Shown piece by piece: positions 50,674 through 61,100 of a DNA stretch of 64,000 nucleotides (position 1 is its first letter; each line of letters begins with the position of its first letter). The stretch is from Cupriavidus sp. U2 (lineage in GTDB: Bacteria; Pseudomonadota; Gammaproteobacteria; Burkholderiales; Burkholderiaceae), in assembly GCF_009663685.2 (NCBI RefSeq), contig NZ_RCOG02000032.1, positions 311,382 to 375,381 of the forward strand, given 5' to 3'. A model generated the notes under the pieces. That model did no database searches. It was not told the origin of the DNA and saw nothing but the letters and a program-made list of their open reading frames with translations. A program made the position numbers and the translations under genes.

Positions 50674-50703
50674 AACAAAAAGGGACAGCCGAAGCCGCCC
50701 CTT
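50674..50703 (-). terminator. Intrinsic terminator of glnA
   Basis: Ten-base stem with a TTCG tetraloop (AAGGGGCGGC / GGCTGTCCCTT on the minus strand, with two G-T pairs), then TTTTTG. It lies 49 bases after the glnA stop. Confidence 0.85.
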
Positions 50704-50751
50704 CCTGGTGCAAGTGTTGCCCGGTCACAACCTGGCAACCCACTTATCGCT

Positions 50752-52167
50752 TTACAGCGAGTAGTACATGTCGAACTCGATCGGGTGAGTCGTCATGCGG
50801 AAACGCGTGACTTCTTCCATCTTGAGTTCGATGTACGCATCGATCATCGAGTTCGAGAACACACCGCCGCGGGTCAGGAACTCACGGTCGTTGTCCAGGT
50901 ACTCCAGCGACTGGTCGAGGCTCGAGCAGACGGTCGGGATCTTTGCGTCTTCTTCCGGCGGCAGGTCGTACAGGTTCTTGTCGGCAGCTTCGCCCGGGTG
51001 GATCTTGTTCATCACGCCGTCCAGGCCGGCCATCAGCAGTGCCGAGAAGCCCAGGTACGGGTTCATCAGCGGATCCGGGAAACGCGTTTCGATACGGCGG
51101 CCCTTCGGGTTCGCCACGTACGGAATACGGATCGAGGCCGAACGGTTGCGGGCCGAATAGGCCAGCTTCACCGGGGCTTCGAAGCCCGGCACCAGGCGCT
51201 TGTACGAGTTCGTGCCCGGGTTGGTGATGGCGTTCAGGGCGCGGGCGTGCTTGATGATGCCGCCGATGTAGTACAGCGCGAATTCCGACAGGCCGGCGTA
51301 GCCGTTGCCTGCGAACAGGTTCTGGCCGTCCTTCCACACGGACTGGTGAACGTGCATGCCCGAACCGTTGTCGCCCACGACCGGCTTCGGCATGAACGTG
51401 GCGGTCTTGCCATAGGTGTGCGCAACGTTCTGGATCACGTACTTCTGCAGCTGCGTCCAGTCGGCGCGCTGCACCAGCGTGCTGAACTTGGTGCCGATTT
51501 CGTTCTGGCCCTGGCCAGCCACTTCGTGGTGATGCACTTCGACCGGAATGCCCAGCGATTCCAGAATCAGGCACATTTCCGAACGCATGTCCTGGAACGT
51601 GTCGATCGGGGCAACCGGGAAGTAGCCGCCCTTCTTGCCCGGACGGTGGCCGCTGTTGCCGTGCTCGAATTCCTTGCCCGACGACCACGGTGCTTCTTCC
51701 GACTGGATCTTCACCGAGCAGCCCTGCATGTCGATGTTCCAGGTCACGCCGTCGAAAATGAAGAACTCGGGTTCCGGACCGAAGAAGGCGGTGTCGCCCA
51801 GGCCGGTGCTCTTCAGGTAGGCCTCGGCGCGCTTGGCGATCGAGCGCGGGTCGCGGTCGTAGCCCTTGCCGTCCGACGGTTCGATCACGTCGCAGGTCAG
51901 GACCAGGGTCGGTTCTTCATAGAACGGGTCGATGTAGGCGGTACCCGAATCCGGCATCAGCAGCATGTCCGAGGCTTCGATACCCTTCCAGCCCGCGATG
52001 GACGAACCGTCAAAGGCGTGGCCGCTTTCGAACTTGTCCTCGTCGAAGTGCGACGTCGGCACCGACACGTGCTGTTCCTTGCCCTTGGTATCCGTGAAGC
52101 GGAAATCGACGAACTTGACGTCGTTTTCCTTCACGAGCTTCATCACATCTGCAACGCTCTGCGCCAT
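50752..52167 (-). CDS. glnA: Glutamine synthetase, type I
   Basis: 471-residue dodecameric enzyme joining ammonia to glutamate with ATP. Conserved segments include [19 protein letters not shown], the metal-site [31 protein letters not shown] and the adenylylation region NLYDLPPEE with the modified Tyr near 397. The ATG at 52167 has AGGAG six bases upstream; the frame is open far upstream but that part is not glutamine synthetase. It is under a sigma-54 promoter. Confidence 0.98.
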   Translation of the reverse strand: MAQSVADVMKLVKENDVKFVDFRFTDTKGKEQHVSVPTSHFDEDKFESGHAFDGSSIAGWKGIEASDMLLMPDSGTAYIDPFYEEPTLVLTCDVIEPSDGKGYDRDPRSIAKRAEAYLKSTGLGDTAFFGPEPEFFIFDGVTWNIDMQGCSVKIQSEEAPWSSGKEFEHGNSGHRPGKKGGYFPVAPIDTFQDMRSEMCLILESLGIPVEVHHHEVAGQGQNEIGTKFSTLVQRADWTQLQKYVIQNVAHTYGKTATFMPKPVVGDNGSGMHVHQSVWKDGQNLFAGNGYAGLSEFALYYIGGIIKHARALNAITNPGTNSYKRLVPGFEAPVKLAYSARNRSASIRIPYVANPKGRRIETRFPDPLMNPYLGFSALLMAGLDGVMNKIHPGEAADKNLYDLPPEEDAKIPTVCSSLDQSLEYLDNDREFLTRGGVFSNSMIDAYIELKMEEVTRFRMTTHPIEFDMYYSL

Positions 52168-52267
52168 GCCTATCTCCTGGAAATTCGAGGCTGTGTCTGA
52201 GAAAGCCATTGTTGGTGCGACCTCCGGACCTGCCGATCTGGCCACCCCAAAAGGGACGAGGGATGTT

Positions 52268-52283
52268 AGCAGAAAGCATGCCA
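52268..52283 (-). promoter_or_regulatory. Sigma-54 promoter of glnA
   Basis: Minus strand TGGCATGCTTTCTGCT, close to the consensus TGGCACG-N4-TTGCT with exact GG-N10-GC spacing. The predicted start is near 52256, giving a 90-base leader. NtrC-like sites lie about 190-260 bases upstream. Confidence 0.75.
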
Positions 52284-52447
52284 ACGCCTGCCCCCAACGG
52301 GGCGCCAATCGCACAGACTTCCCGAAAAACGTGCATCTGCCTGTCAGGCCGCACCGCGACGGGGGATGCGGATTGCATGCAATCCCGGCTGCCGGCCTGA
52401 GCCCGCCTGGCTTTGCCGCCGCGGCTCGCCGGACCCGCCACCCATGA

Positions 52448-52525
52448 CACACCATTATGGTGCATCATTCAAGTCATGGCACCGTTACAGTGCCAAACCG
52501 TGAGAAATGCACCAGTTCAGCACCA
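52448..52525. promoter_or_regulatory. Three evenly spaced NtrC-like enhancer sites
   Basis: CACACCATTATGGTGCA (52448-52464), TGGCACCGTTACAGTGCCA (52477-52495) and a pair of GCACCA half-sites (52508-52525). The first closely matches the TGCACCA...TGGTGCA NtrC operator. Centres are at 52456, 52486 and about 52517, that is 30 bases apart or close to three helical turns, so all sites face the same side of the DNA. A weaker GGTG-TGC-CACC palindrome lies at 52539-52549. Confidence 0.65.
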
Positions 52526-52580
52526 AAACGGCGCATCCGGTGTGCCACCATTTTTCGGGCCGCTCGCAACGGCCGGGCGC

Positions 52581-52586
52581 TAGAAT
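52581..52586 (+). promoter_or_regulatory. Probable -10 of the rhodanese gene
   Basis: TAGAAT on the plus strand about 113 bases before the ATG. No convincing -35. The NtrC sites lie upstream of it too, so this gene might also respond to nitrogen. Confidence 0.35.
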
Positions 52587-52698
52587 AGCGCCGATTCGGG
52601 CTGGCTCCCAGCAAAGATTGGGCTTTCTTGCGATCGCACCCGCAAGCCGTCCGAGCGCGCCAGTTTTGATCGCTTTCTTATTGACTCCGGCACACAGA

Positions 52699-53163
52699 AT
52701 GACTACCCGAGACACCCTCCTCCAGGCCGCCCACGCACGTCAGCAACAGGGCCAGCTGCCCTACTACGGCGCCCTTTCCCCGCAGGAAGCCTACGCGCTG
52801 CTGCAGGCCGACCCGAAGGCCGTGCTGGTCGATGTACGCACCCAGGCCGAACTGGACTGGGTGGGCGGCGTGGCGCTGCCCGACGAACAGTTCGCGCATG
52901 TCGAATGGTCGACCTACCCGGGCGGCACCCAGAACCCCAATTTCGTGGCCGAACTGAAGGCGCGCGTGCCGCAGGATGCCCCGGTGCTGTTCCTGTGCCG
53001 CAGCGCGGCGCGCTCGAAGCATGCCGCGCGCGTGGCGACCGAGGCCGGCTACACGCTGGCGATGGATGTGCTGGAAGGCTTCGAGGGCCCGCGCGACGAG
53101 GAACACCACCGCAAGACCGTGGAAGGCTGGTGCTTCCGCGGCCTGCCGTGGCACGGCGCCTGA
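52699..53163 (+). CDS. Rhodanese-domain sulfurtransferase
   Basis: 154-residue single-domain rhodanese. The active-site loop is CRSAARS with Cys100, and VLVDVRTQAELDWVGG is the conserved start of the domain. It transfers sulfane sulfur; the physiological acceptor is unknown. The ATG at 52699 is chosen because the upstream part is unlike a rhodanese. It is divergent from glnA. Confidence 0.92.
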   Translation: MTTRDTLLQAAHARQQQGQLPYYGALSPQEAYALLQADPKAVLVDVRTQAELDWVGGVALPDEQFAHVEWSTYPGGTQNPNFVAELKARVPQDAPVLFLCRSAARSKHAARVATEAGYTLAMDVLEGFEGPRDEEHHRKTVEGWCFRGLPWHGA

Positions 53164-53218
53164 GTCCGGCAACGCCGGCCAACGCCCCGCGCGGCCCCAC
53201 GCGGACCAACGCGGCAAA

Positions 53219-53254
53219 CAAAAAAGCGCATCACCACCGCGATGCGCTTTTTTT
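53219..53254. terminator. Bidirectional terminator after the rhodanese gene
   Basis: Stem AAAGCGCATC / GATGCGCTTT (53224-53251 region), flanked by A- and T-runs of about eight on the plus strand and their complements on the minus strand; serves the rhodanese and the converging cinA-like gene. Confidence 0.85.
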
Positions 53255-53280
53255 TCGGCCAGTCAAGCTGACGCCCCGCC

Positions 53281-54081
53281 CTACTGCTCGACGATCTCGA
53301 ACCCCATCGCGCGGACACCTTCGAGCAGCATCGCGTAGGCAGGCGGCACCAGGTCGGCTGGCCCCTTCACCCCCAGGTCGATATGCCGCCGCCCAAGGCG
53401 GTCGCCTCGGGTCACGTCGCCCACCGACGGCAGGCTGAACACGCGGATGCCCGGGAACGATGCTTCCACCTGCTCCATCAGCGGCGTCAGCGTCGATTCC
53501 GGTGCCTCGAACACGTAGAACGCCCGCGACTGCTCGGCGTCCAGGTGGAACAGGTGCGTGTAGTAGTGGTCGAGCACCCACTCCATCATCGGCCAGGCCA
53601 TCACCGGGAAGCCGGGCATGAAGTGGTGATCGGCCACCGAGAAGCCCGGAATCCGGTTGTAGCTGTTCGGGATGATGCGCGCGCCCACCGGGAATTCGCC
53701 CATCTTGAACCGATGCTGGTTCTCGGGCGCATTCAGGTCGGCCTTGACCGGATCGCCGTTGGCGGTCTCCGCGATGCGCAGCGCGATCTGCTCGCGCGCC
53801 TCCGGGTGCAGTGCCAGGTCCACGCCCAGTGCCGCCGCCGCGCACTGGCGCGTATGGTCGTCCGGTGTGGCGCCGATGCCGCCCGTGCAGAACACGACAT
53901 CGGGACCTGCGAACGTCCGCCGCAACGTGGCCGTAATGCGCCCCCGTTCGTCGCCCACGTACTCGGCCCAGTCCAGCGCCAGTCCGCGCTCGCCGAGCAG
54001 TTCGATGGCGCGCCGCATGTGCTTGTCCTCGCGCCGTCCGGAAAGGATCTCGTCGCCGATGACAATCAAACCGAAACCCAT
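53281..54081 (-). CDS. CinA-like molybdopterin-binding domain protein
   Basis: 266-residue protein with only the MoCF_biosynth/CinA N-terminal domain: IGDEILSGRREDKHM at 8-22 and CTGGIGATPDDHTRQ near 79-93 are the fold signatures. The C-terminal deamidase domain of full CinA is missing, as in many betaproteobacterial homologues. The function may be in nucleotide or pyridine-nucleotide repair. AGAGGGG precedes the ATG. Confidence 0.88.
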   Translation of the reverse strand: MGFGLIVIGDEILSGRREDKHMRRAIELLGERGLALDWAEYVGDERGRITATLRRTFAGPDVVFCTGGIGATPDDHTRQCAAAALGVDLALHPEAREQIALRIAETANGDPVKADLNAPENQHRFKMGEFPVGARIIPNSYNRIPGFSVADHHFMPGFPVMAWPMMEWVLDHYYTHLFHLDAEQSRAFYVFEAPESTLTPLMEQVEASFPGIRVFSLPSVGDVTRGDRLGRRHIDLGVKGPADLVPPAYAMLLEGVRAMGFEIVEQ

Positions 54082-54140
54082 GATGCCCCTCTTGGTTGAA
54101 GACTCAGGATGGAAAGCTCACGCTGCCGTGGCGTCTGCCA

Positions 54141-55016
54141 TCACGACTGCCCGATCTGGCGCACGTCGGACGGCGCCAGGTCGATCACGTCGCCCGGCGG
54201 CGGTGGCGGCGGTGCCGCAGCGGCCCGTTCGGCACGCAGGTCCGCCAGCGCGCGCAGGCAGAAGTGGCCGAACCACAGCGCCGAGAAGATGAAGATCAGC
54301 ACGTACAGCCAGAGCGTGCCGGCCAGCACGACCGGAAACAGGAAGATGATGACAGCCGACCATACCCACAGCAAGGTCGGGGCCGAGCCCAGCAGGCCGA
54401 CCACCACGCCGATCGTCAGCAGCGGAATGCGGTGGCGCTTCATCAGCGTCTTGCGCTCCTCGGCCGTGGCGTGCTCGGACAGCGCGTCGTAGGTCATGAC
54501 GCGGTAGGTCAGCCAGCCCCACAGCACCGGCGGGATCAGCGCAAAAAACGGCGGAATCAGCCACAGCGGCAGCGTGACCAGCACCAGCAGCAGGAAGACC
54601 ACCGTATTGCCCAGCGCCTGGAACACGCTGCCGGCAATGCTGCCGCCGTGGGCCTTCTGCAGGTCCGGATAGGCGCGCTCCAGGTGCTTCACCACGGCAG
54701 GCACCGAGAACAGGCTGATGAAGATCAGCATCGACGCAATGACCAGCGGAATCGCCAGCGTCAGCACGAAGAGCGGCGCCACCACGGTGCGCAGCGACTG
54801 CAGGCCGAGCCAGTCCAGCATGGAATAGATCCAGCTCGTGAAGACCGAACCTTCCAGCAGCGCGCGGGCGGTGCCCATGATCGGGTCCCAGCCCCACCAG
54901 ATCAGGCCGCCCCACAGGGCCGTGGCCAGGACAAACGGGATGACGGTCAGCATCAGCATGCGCGGATGCAGCTGGCTGACCACGGCGCGCCCAAACGCGC
55001 GAAGAATATCGTTCAT
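54141..55016 (-). CDS. EI24/CysZ-like membrane protein
   Basis: 291-residue inner-membrane protein with four or more long hydrophobic segments, related to the EI24 family that includes the sulfate channel CysZ. A sulfate role is possible but not shown. The C-terminus has a Pro-rich PPPPPPG stretch. It precedes the cinA-like gene by 59 bases on the same strand. Confidence 0.8.
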   Translation of the reverse strand: MNDILRAFGRAVVSQLHPRMLMLTVIPFVLATALWGGLIWWGWDPIMGTARALLEGSVFTSWIYSMLDWLGLQSLRTVVAPLFVLTLAIPLVIASMLIFISLFSVPAVVKHLERAYPDLQKAHGGSIAGSVFQALGNTVVFLLLVLVTLPLWLIPPFFALIPPVLWGWLTYRVMTYDALSEHATAEERKTLMKRHRIPLLTIGVVVGLLGSAPTLLWVWSAVIIFLFPVVLAGTLWLYVLIFIFSALWFGHFCLRALADLRAERAAAAPPPPPPGDVIDLAPSDVRQIGQS

Positions 55017-55085
55017 GCAGCGATCTGCGAAAAAGAGTGTTCAGGAAAGCCACCAGAGCCTAGCACAGCCCAGGGGGCGTTCCCA

Positions 55086-56081
55086 TCACCCCAGACGCAA
55101 AAGCCGCTTGATGCCCAGCCATTGCTGGGACAGGAAGCCGCCACCATAGTTGCGCCCGCGCCCCGTGGGCGGCGGCAGCTGGTCGCGAATGCCGGTGGGA
55201 TAGTAGACGTCGGTGAAGACGGCGGTGCGGAACAGCATGTCCCACCACGGGAAGATCACGCCGTAATTGCAGCCGCCCAGCCGCACCGGCCTGCCATCGC
55301 TGCCGGCACGCTCGTGGCCCAGCCCGACGGCATGATGCGTGCGATGAAAGCGCGGCGAGATCAGCAGCCGCTCGCCCAGCCAGCCGAAGTGCAGCTTCAG
55401 GTTGGCGTGCTGCAGGCTCTGCAGCAGTTGCGACAGCGCCACCAGCAGCACGTACTGCGACGGCTCCACGCCGACGGCCAGCGCGGCCGTGGCGAACACG
55501 GCGTCGCGCAGGATGTCGTCGAGCAGGTGGTTGCGGTTGTCGCTCCACAGTGTCATCTGCTGCTGGCTGTGATGCACCGCATGCAGGCTCCACCACCACC
55601 GGTAGGTGTGTGATAGCCGGTGATACCAGTAGTCGAGCAGGTCGAACAGCAGCAGGTAGACGAAGAAGCTGACCAGCGGCACCGACGTCACGCCCGGCCA
55701 CCAGTCTTCCACGTTGATGCGCTGCCAGCCCAGCAGGCGCAGTTGGCCTTCCAGGCTGTCCATCAGCGGCGCCAGCAGGAAGAACATGGCCAGCCGGAAC
55801 AGCCCCAGGCGGTGGATCACCGTATAGAACATGTCGGTCCGGATGGCGCGCCGGTCGGTCACGGCCTCCACCGGACGCAGCTTTTCGAGCGGCCCCAGGA
55901 TCAGCACCATGACGGCGATCTGCACCACGCCCACCAGCAGCCATTCGGTGCCGGTAAAGGCGTCCTCCGCATAGCCGCCAAAACCGAGGTTGTAGACCAC
56001 GGGCAGGATGACGTCCTGGAAGACCGTGGCCTCGATCTGGCCGACCCAGAGATTGAGCCAGTTAGTGAAGGCGTCCCACAT
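55086..56081 (-). CDS. Fatty-acid hydroxylase / sterol desaturase family protein
   Basis: 331-residue membrane di-iron enzyme. The histidine clusters are HRLSH, HAVHHSQ and HRTHH; the DNRNH segment following the second cluster is also family-like. Several long hydrophobic segments precede them. It starts on the stop codon of the deacetylase gene (TAATG), so translation is coupled. Substrate unknown; it is only distantly similar to the 3058-4005 paralogue, being larger with an extended N-terminus. Confidence 0.88.
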   Translation of the reverse strand: MWDAFTNWLNLWVGQIEATVFQDVILPVVYNLGFGGYAEDAFTGTEWLLVGVVQIAVMVLILGPLEKLRPVEAVTDRRAIRTDMFYTVIHRLGLFRLAMFFLLAPLMDSLEGQLRLLGWQRINVEDWWPGVTSVPLVSFFVYLLLFDLLDYWYHRLSHTYRWWWSLHAVHHSQQQMTLWSDNRNHLLDDILRDAVFATAALAVGVEPSQYVLLVALSQLLQSLQHANLKLHFGWLGERLLISPRFHRTHHAVGLGHERAGSDGRPVRLGGCNYGVIFPWWDMLFRTAVFTDVYYPTGIRDQLPPPTGRGRNYGGGFLSQQWLGIKRLLRLG

Positions 56082-56938
56082 TACCGTTTCGACCCGGAAA
56101 TTGGTTGCGCGCCGGCTTCCACCGCGCCGTGCTGCGCGATCCAGTTCTTGTATAGCGGATGTTCGCGCAAGGTGGCAAAGCAGAATCCCTTTTGCTCCAG
56201 CCCCGTCAGCAGCGGATCGAGGACGGCCGGCGCCCACGGGTCCTTGCGCGACCAGATACCCAGGTGGGCCATCGTAATATCGCCATCGCGCAAGCCACGC
56301 AGTGCCTTTTCCAGCAGCGCCTGGTTCGGAAATGTCTCCGACGACAGCTCGTCGCCCAGGAACCCGGCCGGCGCCCACCCCACGTGCCGGAAGCCGCACT
56401 GCTCGGCCCACGCCAGCGTCTGCGGCGCGGTGCGGCCGCCGGGGGCGCGCCACAGCGGCACCATCGGCTGGCCCGTCATCGACTGGAACGCCTGCGCACT
56501 GCGTCGCAGTTCGGTACAGAACGAGGCCTCGTCCATGACCACATCGCGGCCGGCTTGCGCGCCGAACTGCGGACGCATGGTGACCTTGCCGCCCTTGACG
56601 CTGCGCAGGTACACATGGTCGAACGTATGGGTGCCGAAGGCGTGGCCGTCGGCGGCCAGCGATTTCCAGTACGGCGCCCACGCCGGGTCCAGCGAATTGT
56701 CCTTGTTGATGGTCGGTTCGCTGGCCAGGAAGAAGGTGGCGCGAATATGGTGGCGGCGCAGCGTGCGGGCAATCAGCTCGGCCTGGCTCATGCTGCCGGT
56801 GTCGAAGGTCAGGTACAGCGTGCCGGCGCGGCACGCGCCAGCCTCCTGTCCCGCCCCGGCGGCCAGCGCCACGCCGGCCACCGAAGCCGCCACCGGTGCC
56901 AGCACCAGCGCGGCAATGCGCGAAATCATCCGGCGCAT
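56081..56938 (-). CDS. Secreted polysaccharide deacetylase family protein
   Basis: 285-residue NodB-fold protein with a signal peptide (residues 1-27, VAGVALAAG). TFDTGS (44-49, Asp46) and HTFDH (His104, His108) give the catalytic base and zinc ligands. It would remove acetyl groups from an extracytoplasmic glycan; a related class is proposed to act on peptidoglycan or poly-GlcNAc. Its stop overlaps the hydroxylase start; the propeller gene lies 27 bases upstream. Confidence 0.88.
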   Translation of the reverse strand: MRRMISRIAALVLAPVAASVAGVALAAGAGQEAGACRAGTLYLTFDTGSMSQAELIARTLRRHHIRATFFLASEPTINKDNSLDPAWAPYWKSLAADGHAFGTHTFDHVYLRSVKGGKVTMRPQFGAQAGRDVVMDEASFCTELRRSAQAFQSMTGQPMVPLWRAPGGRTAPQTLAWAEQCGFRHVGWAPAGFLGDELSSETFPNQALLEKALRGLRDGDITMAHLGIWSRKDPWAPAVLDPLLTGLEQKGFCFATLREHPLYKNWIAQHGAVEAGAQPISGSKR

Positions 56939-56965
56939 GTTGTCCTCAGACTTGTCGGGTCAATA

Positions 56966-57952
56966 TCAATACAGCGGCGCGCGGGTCTTGAAATAGATGC
57001 CATGCGGCGACTTGCCCACGCGGATCGTCTTCACCATCTTGCGGCTGGCCACGTCGATCAGGCCCACCGAGCGCGCCCAGCGGAACGTCACCCACAGCGT
57101 CTTGCCGTCGGCGGTCAGTTCCATGTCGTCCGGGCCGGGCAGCAGTCCCGTGATATCGCCCACCTTCGACAGCGTCTGCTGGTCGATGATGCTGATCGAT
57201 CCCTGCACGCGGTTGGTCAGGAACAGATGGCGCTTGTCGCCCACGGCGCGGAAGTTGTGCGCGCCCTTGCCGGTCTGGATCTGCTTGACCACGGTGCGCG
57301 TGCGCCAGTCGATCACGGCCACGTAGTCGGCACCGGTCATGCCCACCAGCAGGTACTTCTGGTCAGGCGTGACCCAGACGCCGGCCGGCGCCGAGCCCGC
57401 CTCCATGACCCACATCACGTTGAGCGTGGTCAGGTCGATGGCCGCAATCTGGTTGGAATCCTGCAGCGTGATGAAGGCGATCTTGCTGTCGGCGGTGAAG
57501 GCGATATGGCTGGGCGTCTTGGCCAGCGGGAACTGCCTGGCGATCTTGAGCTGATGGCCGTCCCAGCGGTAGACGTCCACCCGATCCAGCCGGTTGCCGG
57601 TGGCGATGAACCACTTCTGGTCCGGCGAGAAGCCCACCTGGTACGGATCGTCGATGCCCGGCACGCGCTGCTGCACCTTGCCGGTGACCGGGTCCAGGAA
57701 GACGAGGTCATTGCCGACCGCGTTGGCCACGATCAGCGATTTCTCGTCGGGCGTGGCAATCAGGTGATGCGGCTCCTTGCCGATCGGGAACGTTTCCAGA
57801 ACCTTCTGGGTGTCCTTGTCGATCAGCGTGACGCTGGCGTCACCGGAGTTCAGGATCGTCACCACCTCTGCCCGGGCGGACGCGGAGACCATTGCCAAAG
57901 CCAGGGCGCCTATCGACAACACCCCCGCCACAACACGACGCAATGCAAGCAT
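56966..57952 (-). CDS. Secreted YVTN-type beta-propeller protein
   Basis: 328 residues with a signal peptide (MLALRRVVAGVLSIGALALA...ARA). About seven repeats of the form VANAVGNDLVFLDPVTGKV / PHHLIATPDEKSLIV build a periplasmic propeller. No catalytic residues are evident; it is probably a binding scaffold. The ATG at 57952 is preferred over 57982 because it opens the signal peptide. First gene of a three-gene operon. Confidence 0.85.
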   Translation of the reverse strand: MLALRRVVAGVLSIGALALAMVSASARAEVVTILNSGDASVTLIDKDTQKVLETFPIGKEPHHLIATPDEKSLIVANAVGNDLVFLDPVTGKVQQRVPGIDDPYQVGFSPDQKWFIATGNRLDRVDVYRWDGHQLKIARQFPLAKTPSHIAFTADSKIAFITLQDSNQIAAIDLTTLNVMWVMEAGSAPAGVWVTPDQKYLLVGMTGADYVAVIDWRTRTVVKQIQTGKGAHNFRAVGDKRHLFLTNRVQGSISIIDQQTLSKVGDITGLLPGPDDMELTADGKTLWVTFRWARSVGLIDVASRKMVKTIRVGKSPHGIYFKTRAPLY

Positions 57953-58104
57953 AAGACCGCCATTTCTACACGAATCGCGCATTCTAACGTTTCGTCTGAC
58001 GGTTGCGATGACGAGGAGAACCGATTCTTAAGCGTAACTTACATTTGGATACATGTGAGCGGCACTTTCCATCGCGAACGCCCGATGCGCCCCGGTTTTC
58101 CCGG

Positions 58105-61100
58105 TCATCGCTGGATCGACTCCCAGACCTTCTGCAGCCGCTTGACCGAGATGGGCTGTGGCGTGCGCAGTTCCTGGGCAAACAGCGCCACACGCAGTTC
58201 TTCCAGCATCCATCGGAATTCGTCCAGCCGCGCGTCGGCCGCACCCCTGCCCTGGCTGCGCAACTGCTTTTCGGCGCGCTGCCATTGCTGGACCAGCGGC
58301 GCCATCTCCTGGATACGCTGGCTGTCGCGGCCCGGGTCGCCCTTGAGCTTGTCCACCCGCATCGCCATGCCCTTCAGGTAGCGCGGATAGTGGACCAGCT
58401 GCGTGTATGGCGTATCGATCACAAATGACTTGTTCATCAACCGGCCGAGCTGGGCTTCCAGGTCCTGGTAGGCCGAACCGAACGGCTTGGCCTGCAACAG
58501 CTTGCGCGGCAGCGATGCAAATTCGGCCAGGATCGTGCCGACCAGCCGTGCGATTTCCTGCGCCAGCAGCGACAACCGCGCCCGGCCCTCGTCCTTGCGG
58601 GCGTTGAACTCGGCCTCGTTGCGCGGCAGCGGCGCCTGCAGGCAGGCGCGCTCCAGCGCCATCAGCACGATCTGGTTGCGCAATTCCTCCTGCGTGCCCA
58701 GCGTCATGTACTGCATGGCCATCTGCTGCAGGTTCGGAATGTTCTTCTCGATGAACTTGACCTGCTCGCGCAACTGCAGCGCGAACAACCGCCGCAGGCC
58801 CGCGTGGTGGATGCGCGCCGCCTCCTGGGGATCGTCGAACACTTCCACGTCGCAGTGGTCGCCACGGTCCACCAGCGCCGGGTAGCCGAACAGCGTCTGG
58901 TTGCCCTTGCGGATTTCCAGCAGTTCGGGCAACTCGCCAAACGACCATGAGGTGAGGTTCTCGTACTGCCCGGCCTCGACGGCCGGCACATCGCGCGCGG
59001 CGATGCTCTGGAACGACTGCTGCGCCTGCCCGCCCAGTTCGGCGCGCAGCTGGGCCAGGTTGCGGCCCATGTCCAGCTGGCGACCGTGCTCGTCGATGAC
59101 CTTGAAGTTCATCGTGTGGTGCGCCGGCAGCGTTTCCAGCTTGAAGTCGGCGCGCCGGATCATCGTCCCGGTCTGCTCGCGCACGTCGGCGATCAGCACG
59201 TCGAGCAGGTCGCCCTCGCCGAACGGCTGGCGGTCGACAAACCCGGCCGCGTAATCGGGCAGCGGCACGCAATGGCGGCGCAGCTTCTGCGGCAGCGACT
59301 TCAGCAGCAGATGCACCTTTTCCTTGATCATGCCCGGGACCAGCCATTCGGCGCGCTCGGGCCTGACCTGGTTCAGCGCGTACAGCGGCACGGTCAGCGT
59401 CACGCCGTCGCGGTGGCTGCCGGGCTCGAAGTGGTACGACAAACCCATGTCGATGCCGGCGACCGGCAGGATCTTCGGGAACAGGTCGGTGGTGATGCCG
59501 GCCGCCTCGTGCCGCATCAGTTCGTCGCGGTTCAGGTACAGCAGCTTGCGGTCCCTGGCCGATTCGGCCTGGTACCACTTCTCGAAGGCCACCTGGTTGT
59601 GGATGTCCGCCGGAATGGCCTTGTCGTAGAACGCGTAGATCAGCGCATCGTCCACCAGCACGTCCTGCCGGCGCGACTTGTGCTCCAGGTTCTCGATCTC
59701 GCGCACCAGCCGCTGGTTGTGGGCGAAAAACGGCAGCCGGGTGTCAAACTCGCCTTCCACCAGCGCGCTACGGATAAACAGCTCGCGCGCCTCGACCGGG
59801 TTCATCGGGCCGAAATCCACCCGCCGATGCTGATAGACCGGCAGGCCGTACAGCGTGCCGCGTTCCAGCGCCAGCACCTGGCCCGCCTTTTTCTCCCAGT
59901 GCGGCTCGCTCCAGCTGACCTTGAGCAGGTGCTTGCCCACCTGTTCGACCCATTCGGGCTCCACGCGGGCCAGCGTGCGGCCATACAGCCGGCTGGTTTC
60001 GACCAGTTCGGCGGCGATGATCCAGCGGCCCACCTTGCGCGCGATCAGCGATCCCGGCCACAGGTGGAACTTGATGCCGCGCGCGCCCAGGTACTCGCGG
60101 CCCTTGCCGTCGGCCTCGTCGAGCTTCAGGCCCACGTTGCCCAGCAAGCCCGTCAGCAGCGCCTTGTGCAGCTGCTCGAAGGTGGGCTCGGACTCGTTCA
60201 GGCGCCAACCCTGCTCGCTGACCGTGGTGTGCAGCTGCGAATGCACATCGCGCCATTCGCGCAGGCGCACGTGCGACAGGAAGTTGCTGCGGCACTGGTC
60301 CTGCAGCTGGCGGTTGGTCTTCTTGTGGGCGACGGCTTCCTCGAACCACTTCCACAGCTTGACCCACCCCAGGAACTCGGACTTTTCGTCCATGAACTTC
60401 CGATGCGCCTGGTCGGCCGCTTCCTGGGCTTCCTGCGGCCGCTCGCGCGGGTCCTGCACCGACAGCGCGCTGGCGATGATCAGCACTTCCTTCAGGCAGT
60501 GGTGGTCGCGGGCGGCCAGGATCATGCGGGCCACGCGCGGATCGAGTGGCAGTTTCGCCAGTTGGCGGCCGGTGCTGGTGAGCTGGTTGCCTTCGTCGAG
60601 CGCGCCCAGTTCCTGCAGCAGCTGGTAGCCGTCGGCCACGGCGCGGCCCAGCGGCGGCTCGATGAACGGAAAGGCCTCGATATCGGTCAGGCGCAGCGCC
60701 TTCATGCGCAGGATGACCGCCGCCAGCGACGAGCGCAGGATTTCCGGATCGGTAAAGCGCGGCCGGCCCACGAAGTCGCTTTCCTCGTACAGCCGGATGC
60801 AGACGCCGTCGGCCACCCGGCCGCAACGGCCGGCGCGCTGGTTGGCGGCCGCCTGCGAGATCGACTCGATCTGCAGCTGTTCCACCTTGTTGCGGTACGA
60901 ATACCGTTTCACGCGCGCCAGGCCCGTATCCACCACATAGCGGATGCCGGGCACCGTGAGCGACGTTTCTGCCACGTTGGTGGCCAGCACGATGCGCCGG
61001 GCGTTCGACGGCCGGAACACGCGCTCCTGCTCCTGCACGGACAGCCGCGCAAACAGCGGCAGGATCTCGGTATGCGGCGGATGATGCTTGCGCAGCGCCT

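Noticed and set aside
52477-52495. TGGCACCGTTACAGTGCCA as a sigma-54 promoter
   Set aside because: The GG-to-GC spacing is not ten bases. It fits better as one of the NtrC-like palindromes; the real promoter is at 52268-52283.
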